From: Epithemia pelagica
Lineage: Eukaryota; Bacillariophyta; Bacillariophyceae; Surirellales; Surirellaceae
DNA: 64,000 bases
Assembly (NCBI GenBank): GCA_946965045.2
Contig: OX337230.1
Span: forward strand, 2,170,001 to 2,234,000
Direction of reading: 5' to 3'
Part shown: one piece after another, positions 28,811-38,298 of the stretch
Numbering within the stretch: the stretch's first letter is position 1
How the letters are laid out: each line of letters begins with the position of its first letter
Translations under genes and position numbers: made by a program
Notes under the pieces: generated by a model
The model's database searches: none
What the model was told of the DNA's origin: nothing
The model's input: only the letters and a program-made list of their open reading frames with translations

Positions 28811-31800
28811 TCAAGAGAATGAAGATGGTGCCTTGTTCAAGGCTCGTTTGGGGCAGCGTCGGTCATGGGGTGGACGTCCTTTCCCTCGTTCTACACAGTA
28901 CTTCATGTACTTGACGCAACAGAACTGGGTTTGGACACGAGGTGGTGGTCCGAAGGGAGGAAAGGTGGGCATGCATCTTGGGACGGATTGAAGACCACCC
29001 CAGCCATGGGGATTGTTGTGGAATGCAAAGGGGTATTGCTGTTGATCGGGGAGTGTTGTTGGCCGTTGCTGATTTTGCTTGTACGGGTTGACAGGTTGGT
29101 TTTTCTGTCTTGTTGTCGTTGTTGTTGTTGCTGATTGCAGTACCACCAACCCATTTGCTGTTGTTGCCATTACAGGTGTGCTGTTCGCTGTATTTTGAGG
29201 CTCTTTGTGTTGTTGTTGTTGATCCTGCACTGTCGCTGCTGATTGATTTGTTGCTGCCATCGTTGTTGTTGGTAAGGCTTCGCTGTTGTTTGTAACCTTT
29301 TGCTTTTTGTTGCTGGTGTTGTTCTCATCCAAATCGTTGCTCTCTTTTTCTTCTCCCTCTCTTTCCTTTCTCTTATTGCTACTGATTGCCTGTGCTTGTG
29401 CTGTTTCTTGTTGTTGTGTCTGTTGTTGTGTTTCTTGCCGTGTCTGTTGTTGTGTTTCTGGCTGTGTCTGTGGTTGTTGTATTTTGGCTGGATTCTCCTC
29501 GCTGTCCTGTTGTTGGATTTCATCTTTGACCTCTGACTCCTCCTCTGCCAAACCCAACAATGGAATGAACGTGTCATGCAGCAACCTCTTCTTGTTGCTC
29601 GCACATTTTTGGCACTGGCATCGATCGTTGAGTGGATGCTTTGGAACTTGTTGCGTGATTTCTTTTCTCGTTTCCAGGTACTCGGAGAAAAACCGTTCTC
29701 CCGTATCTTCTGGAAGCTTCTCAACCTCTGTAAAGGGAGGACAAGAAGCTCCAGACATCGAGGCAAGTATATTGATCATGTTTGTTTTGCATGCGTTACC
29801 AAAACTCACCACCATTTCCCATCCTACAGGCACCACTGAACGTTCTTCTTGAGACTTCGTCATGATTCTCATCTTGTGACGAATTGCCCTGTTATACTGG
29901 ACCGTGCCTGCCAAATTCAAAGCATCTGCGAGAGTTTCTCGCATGCCACAGTTGGCAAAATGCGTCAAATTATCATGAAAGCTCTCGAGCTTACTCTCTC
30001 CTCTCAAAGGTACGTACTCCACTAGCTGGTTGCTTGATCTTGGTGATGGAGGTATCTCACGATACATTTTCTCTACGGGCAAGGGATCAGCAAGGAACTT
30101 TGCCTTCTCTTTACAGTTTTCCAGTGCTTGATGTGTTTCGGCCGTAAAAAGAGGTTGATTGGAGTGTGGATCCAATCGGCCTCGTGCTGGTGGCTTGCCA
30201 GGAGTGGAAGTGCACTTGTATTTGCACTTCCACTCCTCCAACTTGAGGACAATCGTACACCCCGAATAATCTTCCATAAGTTCTTTGAGTACCTCTGTCG
30301 AAAGGTCTTGGTTCCCATCATTTCACTGATCTCTTCGTCTGTGTATTGTTTCTTGGAGCTTGACATGGTTCCATTTTTCAAACAACCAACAAGTTTCTCC
30401 AAGTCTTCAGGATGGTACTCGTAGATCGCATCCAACAAATCCTTCATGGCTATCCCAAAGTCAATGTGCCGTTGTCTGAGCATCTTGGTTATCCTCTGTA
30501 TGAAATGGAAAAGGCCAAGACGGCCCTCCAAGTCATCAACCAACAACAACCAGAAATCCTTGCCACAAGTCCATGTGTCAGAGTACATGGCCTTTGGGCA
30601 AAACCCGGTACGTCTCAGCACTTGTTCCGCAGCATGTGCAAACTCGAGTGCTGATGTGTCGTTCACTAACACTGCACAAGCAATTTCTCCTGCCTCTGTT
30701 GCCATGGTCCACATTGCAGCTGCATTGAGGCGTCTTGGATAATTTTTCACTACCTGGTGGGTGTGGTCGTGAGCAAATATGTGCTGGCATCTAACCCCTT
30801 GAATCTCTCTTGTGTTTCTCTCATTGTCAGACACCATCCAGGGTTGCCATTCGGAGCTTGCTCCATCGTCATATAGCTGGCGGATTGTCTCGCCTAAAGG
30901 TGGGTAGCGAACCAGAAACTCACCATCCTTTTGCATGTAGTCTTCTGATTCTTTTCCTGTAGCAGCACAATAAGAATAGTACCTCATAGTCTTGTCTTCA
31001 TAGCAGGTGTTGATTCCTTCATATAGCATCCGACTGATGTAATCCCCATTGCCATAGGTTACCATTGATGCTTCCATTATCCTCGTAGCATCTTTAGCTA
31101 GATGCGGTGTTCCTCTAGCATACTTGGGTTCCACTGGGTAACACATAGCCATGTAGGGAGGCAGTCGTGCGAGCAATTCTCCATCGTTTGCATAGAAGGC
31201 AGCCGAGCACCCGGCACACTTGTATCCCATAAGTATTGCATACTTTGGGGGACCAGACATGGCAAAAATGGGGAAAAGGGACTTGTTTTTTGAAAAGTTC
31301 GATCGCGTACGCTGGAGATTACCCCGGCAACGAGGACAACGCAAGTGGTTACTGGGGAAAAACAGCTCCCAATCAACAACCAGGAGTTCCTGTCCCACAA
31401 TCGAGTCGTACAAAGCACTCGTGTTGTCGGCAATGGGGGGTACAGTAACGGTCATATTAGTGAAGAAAGGTTTCAAATTCTCAACACACGCTTAGAACCA
31501 AGGCACGTGTCGGTCACATAACTTGCCAACGCATGCACAGCACGTGGGACATGCACCTCCGTAGGTACTGCTGTCACACGCGTAATTACCTCAAACTTGA
31601 AATCTTCGGCTGTGGGAACATACACGCCTTCCTCGCCACCAACGGTAGAACTTTCCGTTGCCGTAGTCTCCGTAGTTGATTGTGTTTTTTCATTTTCAGC
31701 GTCTCTTGTCATTGCTTTTTTCGACGAGCAATTGGGACGATGTTCCATGAAAGTGTTGAGTGCCTCCTGTGTGACATTGGAGGCGGACAATCTCTCTGCA

Positions 31801-32143
31801 CTGGTAAGTTGCTTGCAGATTGCTTTGGCATGGGCAGCCTGGGCCTTTTCTGAGGCCACTACCTCTGCTCCTCTTCCATCGTTCATTCCCTTGCCCCTTG
31901 TTGTTGTGTTTTTGCTGCATCTGGGGTGGTGAGGGCGATGAGGGATGGCCATTCCTCTTGCCTTGGCCCTGCAGATGGGGCAGTCAATGTCGGACTCAAA
32001 GATGACCGAAAGGTCCATCTTTCTCCAACCTGAACGCTTCTTCCAACTCTTCTTTGGCCAACGAGAGTACTGATTGGATTTCCGTATCGTTGCGACTGTG
32101 GCCCCATGGCCTTGGCCGCTGTGAATTGTGCTGCAGAACTCAT
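28811..32143 (-). pseudogene. Transposase-like gene of a stramenopile family, frameshifted
   Basis: Coding traces on the minus strand: MSSAAQFTAAKAMG from 32143; then 32018-31473 with a C-x2-C...H..H...C cluster (CPICRAKARG...PHHPRC); then 31476-30240 with C-x2-C pairs (CPRC, CAGC), IFAHDHTHQVVKNY, MYSDTWTCGKDFW and GLFHFIQRITKMLRQRH; then 30277-28811 with RGRLDP, RGESKLESFHDNL and a long Gln-rich tail. Frame changes occur near 32080, 31490 and 30250. The Asp residues in AHDHT and YSDTW recall the first two acids of DDE transposases. I have seen the RGESKLESFHD and QR...LR patterns as a recurrent unnamed diatom family. Whether active copies exist is unknown. Confidence 0.6.
30201..30236. repeat. 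Perfect 14-bp inverted repeat at the frameshift site
   Basis: GGAGTGGAAGTGCA (30201-30214), loop CTTGTATT, then TGCACTTCCACTCC (30223-30236). It lies inside the transposase-like coding trace, right beside the position where the frame changes. Confidence 0.85.
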
Positions 32144-32921
32144 GATCTCTATTTGTTATTCTAACTTATTGAAGTGCATCCTCTTTTCCAGGCTTCTGAC
32201 CATGCTCAAAAGGGTCATGAGATGGTCAGAAGAGGACTTGTTGCAATGGTCGACTTGGCCATGCCATGGGCGACCGTGAAGGACCGACCGGATCGGCTGA
32301 TGGAATCTTCCCTCCATGTTTTTTGTCCGTGATTCGATGGGTTCCCGGGACACGGTAAGACACTTGTAACGACATTTGTTTCCTAAGTGATTTTTTGTGA
32401 AACGACATTTCTAACCCAATCATATTGCTGCCTTTTGAAACTAACACCCCCTGAAAATGGGTGATCTGTGGTCTATGCCTACTCGTATAAGGAACAACGC
32501 AATGGGCGACGAGACATGAGCGTGAGAGACAAGGAATCATAATAATATTTTTATCACACACACGAGAGACCACATGAACGAAACAAGCATTCTAGTTAGA
32601 GGACAGAGGAATACCTTAAAACTTTCAAGGACCAAAACCAAAAAATAGAGCATCAACCAAGGGAGATTACTCTGTGAAATGCGATGTCGAAAGTCGGATG
32701 GTGCCTGGTAAGGATCGGCATATTGAACATCGCCAAAGTCATCTTCTGGAGGAAACTAAAACTACTCCGCTATTGCCTCCTCAAACAGCAACCTACACCT
32801 ACTCGTACCTACCGACCGTACATCGGTTCGGAACCTGCGACCACATTGTAACAGCGACCGATTCATCTGAGTCCCGGATCTTTTCGATGGGACTGGTACT
32901 GGTGGTCCCATGATTACTCGA
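32144..32921. other. Intergenic stretch with GAAACGACA sites
   Basis: Holds GTAACGACATTTG near 32366 and GAAACGACATTT at 32399. No gene I can support. Confidence 0.45.
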
Positions 32922-33065
32922 TCAAAGACAAAACCCAAGAAGGGAGTAAGAGGTTACTCGCAGAATCAGGTAAACCAATGTCGCTATAATTAGGAGCATA
33001 CGAGTTTCACCCGTTGCTATTTCAACGTCGGGTCTACTACGAATAGTTGCTAGAAGCAAAGGCAC
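32922..33065 (-). other. Possible last exon with a membrane segment
   Basis: On the minus strand a pyrimidine-rich stretch ends in TTTCAG at 33066-33071. The following frame encodes 47 residues ending MLLIIATLVYLILRV...LLGFCL and a TGA at 32922-32924. It may belong to the small gene at 33570-33931, but direct joining gives the wrong phase, so another exon would be needed. Inference only. Confidence 0.25.
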
Positions 33066-33569
33066 CTGAAACCAACAACAAGACACATCGGAAACAAGAT
33101 GAGTGAGTCAATTGCATGTGTTTGTTTTATCGATCTCTGGGTCGCCCGTGCGTTCCTCAGAAGGAAGTCAGCAGATAATGGATAATTCCACACAAGGTTT
33201 CAGGACAAGGAAGTAGTTAATAATCCAAGTTTCCTCACCGGAAGCAAGATTCGTCTAAACACACACCAATAGATAAAAGCAACATACCATTTACCATTCT
33301 CGTTTCAGACATGCCATTTGATTCCTTCTCAATAATATATTACAGATGTTGCGCAGAACGATACTTCGTTTTAATTATCTGGAACAAGCAAGACGTTGAA
33401 TCATGAATTTCCCAGAAGCAAACGACGAAGGCAAGTCAAAAGATACAATTAACTTGGATCATTGGTAAGTCAGTTTCTTTGTCAAACGGAGTCTCAGGGG
33501 CACCTTCGATTAACTCAAATTGTACCTTGGATATGTATACCATGAGGGCACGTGCACACGAGAACTTAC

Positions 33570-33931
33570 GTTCCATCGTCGTCTTCATTGGTGCCATAAC
33601 AACATGCTAGGCCAGCATCACTTTGTGCTCCAAACATGATTGCGTTCGCCAAGGTCAGGGACGAGTGAAACATGATGGCTGTTCTTGCAATTTGTTGTCT
33701 TTGATGCTGCAGGAGGGTCTTCGTCGACGAAGTGGTGAACGACTGTGATGATGATCGGCCTGCAGAATTCGACGTTCTTGTGGATGTCCGTAATGAGGAG
33801 GCTGACCGAGATGATCCACTTGTTCCATTACATCCTTTTGATGATGACGAAGGTGCTGATGTTCTTCCTGTTCGTTTTAAGCCTTTTCCGGCCATGGAGG
33901 TTGCAGCAGATACGGCTTTTCCAATCTTCAT
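33570..33931 (-). CDS. Small Ser-rich protein, probable first exon
   Basis: ATG at 33929-33931 opens MKIGKAVSAATSMAGKGLKR, followed by a Ser/Thr/Arg-rich stretch (residues 28-70) and LAAN-type hydrophobic sequence with FHSSLTLANAIMFGAQSDAGLACCYG. The exon ends at 33570 directly before GTAAGT, a consensus donor; read through, it would stop at TAA 33566. The frame is open upstream to 34120, but that start is not an ATG-supported one and would crowd the divergent ABCF gene. No family recognised. Downstream exon(s) are uncertain. Confidence 0.45.
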
Positions 33932-34142
33932 CGTGGTTCGTTCGATCCTGTCGTCGGACGGCGCAAATGTAGGGCGCTGAATCGATCGCTTTTCGTCAGT
34001 CGCGAAACCCGGGCCGCGAACTGCGAAAGCCCGAAAGATCCAAATCCGCTGGTGGTGAGACGAACAGACGAATGATCCATTCTTCACCAACTCTCCATCA
34101 AACGTACCAATTGATGGCAACCCAACTGAATGCTATTCCATC

Positions 34143-36868
34143 ATGGATGACGCAGAAGCTACCGAAAAGAAGCTGACGGAGTTGCTCTCACGGGTTCTAT
34201 TGACGGAAGCAGATGAGGAAGTCGACGGCCTGGACGAGGACTTGGTGTCCTACATGTCGGGTATGTTGGCCGCAAAGATGGATGAAGACGGCGAAAAGGC
34301 GGAAGTCGTAGAGGAAGCTGTAAGCGAGGTTTTGGTTCCTTTTCTGGAAAATTTCGACTGCCCTATGAGTTTGATAGACCGAGCGAAACAGTCCATCTCC
34401 GAGCTTTTGCTGGCTGCATCTTCTGGTGCGAACAACAATAACAAATCCAATGCCTCAACCACCCGGAAGTTGACCCAAGGTGTTGTTAGTATGTCAAGTG
34501 ACTTGGACGCAGGTAGTGCTGCAGATAATGATGCAAACCGATTTTTATGGGGAAAGGAGGGAGGAGTCAAAGCAACGCACAATACACTGATTGATGCGTA
34601 TGCCACTGACAAGGAAAACTTGGCTTCGGCCAAAGACAAACGTAGGACAAGAAAGAAAGAACTCGAAAAGGCTCGCAAATTGTTGTCGAGTCAAAATGAC
34701 GAAGATATTGATACTGCGGGTGGTGGCCTGGTGCGTATGAAGTATCAGGACTTTGCCAGCAGTGCGGGAGGCACAAAGGACAAGAAGAAGGATATTCAAG
34801 TGCGCAATGTCACAGTGTCTCTGGATAATGGCACCGTCTTGATGGATAACAGCGAACTGAAATTTGCTTATCAACGTCGCTATGGTTTGATTGGTGAAAA
34901 TGGAGTGGGAAAGTCGACACTTTTGAAATTCATTGCTCGCGGTGAAGATATGAAGGATTTTCCCGCTCATTTGAGAGTACTACATGTTCGACAGGAAGTT
35001 CCTGCTCATTTGTCTCAAGAGTTGACTGTCGTTCAGGCAGTGTTACAGTCAGATGAAGAGCGGAATGACTTGTTGCGTACCGAAAAGCAGTTATTGGCGA
35101 AGTTGGAAATGGCGGGTGGAAGTGATGATGGCGACGAAGGAAGTGGAAGCCAATCGCTTGAAGAAAAACGCAAGAAACTAACTGCGACACAACAGCAACA
35201 AAACAACGCAGATGAAGGAGGAGCCGTGTCCGCGGCATCCATGAGTGAACTACAAAATGACTTGAAAAAACTTGACCACGTCTATGCACGCTTGCAATCG
35301 CTTGGTAGCGATACGGCACAATCACGAGCTGCCATGATCTTGTCAGGCCTTCAGTTCTCGCTAGAACAACAGCAGAAACCAGTCGCCGACTTATCGGGAG
35401 GATGGAAAATGAGAGTCGCTTTGGCAGGTAAGTTCAAACGAATGTCTAAAGGGACAGACTAAGGAGTGTTTGCCTTGATGCGATGTGACCATGCCTCATC
35501 ATAAGTTGAATTATTGCGATAGCTGCTCTTTTTATCCAGCCTGAATTGCTCATGCTGGACGAACCAACGAACCATTTGGGTAAGTCGGAGACCGGCCAGA
35601 CTTTTTGGAAGTTTGTTACGCGTCAAACTCACCCAGTATTGCTGTTGCAATAAAACAAAACAGACCTAGAGGCGTTGGTGTGGTTGGAAAGTTATCTCGT
35701 CAACTACTCCCATACGTTGGTGGTTGTTAGTCACGATCGTGGGTTTTTGAACGAGGTTTGCACTGACATTGTTGATTTCAAGAACCGAAAGTTGACGTAC
35801 TATCGTGGGAACTTTGATAATTATGTCAAACAACGCGATGAGAATACACGCAACGCTATGCGGGCGTACCAGGCCTATCAGTCCAAGCGAGAGCACATGA
35901 TGGAATTCATTGAAAAGTTCCGAGCCAATGCGAAACGTGCGACCATGGTTCAATCCAGAATCAAAGCCGTAGAAAAGATGGACGCTGAGGCACCCGAGCC
36001 TGTCGAAATGGAATCAATTTGGCGTTTCAGCATCCCTGCATCTAGTCCTCTTGGTCCTCCAATCATCGCTGTAAATGATGTCTCTTTTGATTACCATGCA
36101 GAAGGGAAATCAGAGTCTAACTACTTGTTACAAAAAGTGAACTTCGGTGTCACTCTGACATCCCGGATTGCCATTCTGGGTGCGAATGGGCAAGGTAAAT
36201 GGACTCCGATTTTACATTCTTTCGCTTTTCTTATCTATGGGCAGTTTTCTCATCCGTCAGTTTCTTTTTTTTTCTCTTGATCGATATTTGAAGGCAAATC
36301 TACGCTGTTAAAGTTAATCATGGGATTGCTACGACCCTCTAGTGGAACAGTTTCGGTTAATTCAGGGCTTCGAATTGCCTATTTTACCCAACACGCTGGA
36401 GACAACTTCGACTTGAAGATGTCTGCGTTGGAGAATATGCTCACTATGTACGAAAATGCAGAAGATCAAGAAATGCGCTCGTTCCTCGGCCGCTTCCAAA
36501 TCCAAGGCAACGATGCATTGAAACCAATGATGCTTTTATCGGGCGGACAGAAGAGCCGTGTTGCATTTGCTGCGTTGGCCTATAAACAACCCCATATCCT
36601 GGTCATTGATGAAGGTTCAAATCATTTATCCATGTCAGCAGTCGAAGCGCTGGTCGAAGCAATCAAAGATTTCAAAGGAGGCTTGCTCGTGGTCAGTCAT
36701 GACCAGTTCTTTGTGTCCAACACATGTAGTGAATTGTGGGTCGTCAAGGACGGCGCATGCTCAAGATTCAGAGGTGATTTTGATGAATACAAGAAGCACA
36801 GCGCTGAGATAACTCAAAAACGAGTTGAAGAGAGCGTCAAGCGCGTGGCGACCATGAACCAGACATAG
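34143..36868 (+). CDS. ABCF-family ATPase, GCN20/ABCF3-like, 815 aa, four exons
   Basis: Exons 34143-35427, 35523-35579, 35664-36194 and 36294-36868; introns of 95, 84 and 99 nt with GT-AG ends. The joined frame is 2448 nt. The N-terminal region with DLVSYMSGML resembles the ABCF3/GCN20 N-terminal domain. First ATPase: GLIGENGVGKSTLL (Walker A), ADLSGGWKMRVALA (signature), LMLDEPTNHLDLEAL (Walker B, formed across introns). A charged linker follows. Second ATPase: LGANGQGKSTLLKL (Walker A split by intron 3), LSGGQKSRVAFA, then VIDEGSNHLSM where the family has DEPTNHLD. ABCF proteins have no membrane part and act on ribosomes; GCN20 supports GCN2 activation. The stop TAG lies 59 bases from the convergent gene. 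Confidence 0.93.
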
Positions 36869-36927
36869 CTCCTGCATTAAGTGTAAGTGCGCGTAACGCT
36901 TACCATCAACAGCGTCTTTGTCTCTTT

Positions 36928-37797
36928 TTACGCTGGCGACCAGACCGGAAAAGTTATTTGATGCGTTAGAGAGCCATTGATGCTCGCTTGTTTGTCCCTT
37001 ATAGATTCTGAACTCACCACATCCTTCGTCTCTTTCAGAACATGCGGGGAAACGTCCAGCTCATACTCATCGAATGTCTGCGTTTCGGTAACGATGCTTC
37101 CAGATTTCGGGGATGCATGAAGGAGAGGATCCGGGTCGAGTGACACGCAAACTTCCCTTTCAACAAAAAGCGGTTTCAGAGGCTCTGATTTCCCTTGTGG
37201 ATATGTGATGCTTGGTCGAGACCTATGATTCTGATCGCAGCTTGTAAAGCTTTCTCGATAAGGCTCTTTTCTGTACGCACCCCTTTTCTTCCCTGTTCCT
37301 TTGCCTCTTGGTGGTGGCTCGTAAATCGCGCACGAGGTTGATTGAGGCACCGATCGCGGTAAAATTGGAACGTGTCGACCTCCTGATAGAGAAGAGATCA
37401 TCTGCCTTGTCCTTTGTGTCTTTTGAAGCCTTATGCTCGAAGATTGACTATCACAAGTCTTCGTTACACAGGGAATTGTGCTCTCGGTGCTCTCTTGTAC
37501 ATTTTTGATCGTGTTCTCCACTTCATTGGCCTGTAGAGCAATCACCTTTCCGTGTTGTTGATCATTCAGGGGCAGCCTGTCACTACCGAAAGCGATTGTC
37601 TCCGAGTTGTTAGTTTCGGTATGCAAGAACTCATGCTCCTCTTCGAAGTCATGCAGCAGTGGGTCCAGATCTGCATTCGTAAGGACATCAACTGGACAAA
37701 GACTTTCCATGGAAATACACACTTCCTCTTCTCCCTCTTGACTCTGCGAGACTTTAGCGTCTTCTTCCTTCTCGTTGCCAACGGTTTTCGTGCTCAT
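36928..37797 (-). CDS. Hypothetical acidic protein, 289 aa
   Basis: ATG at 37795-37797, stop at 36928. The protein is hydrophilic, rich in Ser, Glu and Thr, with a basic patch PPPRGKGTGKKRGAYRKE in the middle and no membrane segment. Two short parts look alike (VCISMESLCPVDV...DPLLHDFEEE...TETN and VCVSLDPDPLLHAS...TETQ), a hint of an internal repeat. No family recognised. It is convergent with the ABCF gene. It may have introns I have not seen; coding status rests on the long open frame and composition. Confidence 0.5.
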   Translation of the reverse strand: MSTKTVGNEKEEDAKVSQSQEGEEEVCISMESLCPVDVLTNADLDPLLHDFEEEHEFLHTETNNSETIAFGSDRLPLNDQQHGKVIALQANEVENTIKNVQESTESTIPCVTKTCDSQSSSIRLQKTQRTRQMISSLSGGRHVPILPRSVPQSTSCAIYEPPPRGKGTGKKRGAYRKEPYRESFTSCDQNHRSRPSITYPQGKSEPLKPLFVEREVCVSLDPDPLLHASPKSGSIVTETQTFDEYELDVSPHVLKETKDVVSSESIRDKQASINGSLTHQITFPVWSPA

Positions 37798-38298
37798 TTA
37801 AATTCCAAGGCTTCAGGCAAGGTGTGTTCTGGTCATCAGGCATGTGGGATCCGTGTGCTTTGACGAAGGATGGGAAGGCTACAGCACCCGTTTCCTGTAT
37901 CACCCTGATCCCTTTTGCCCATGCAACTCACCATTCTCTCAATGATTTATGGCCGAATAACCTATTGTATCGACATGAGAAAGTAACATCTTAAGTAGAC
38001 GAAGTTCCGACCAAGGGATGGGTCGCGTTTAACCTCCAATCAGCTTGAAAGATAAAAAATCCACAAATTGTTTGTGGGTGGCCAATGGAGAAGGAACTCT
38101 AAGCCTTATTTCATTAGGTCAGTGCCGATCTTAGTATGGTCTGTATTTCTTTTCAAGAAACTGTAGAATGTCGCATTTGTCTTCCCCTTTTCCCCAAGTG
38201 TTTGATCCTGGAGAGACTGGAGACAACCACGAGGCCACGAGGAGATTCAAGATTTTTCAGGTGAACTTCAAAAATCAGGCACAACTTGTTTAAAGTGC
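37798..38298. other. Intergenic stretch
   Basis: Upstream of the acidic-protein gene and downstream of the Rab escort gene. Nothing beyond short ORFs. Confidence 0.5.

Noticed and set aside
29286-29852. Cys/Leu-rich ORF of 188 codons on the + strand
   Set aside because: It is the antisense shadow of the Gln-rich tail of the transposase-like gene.
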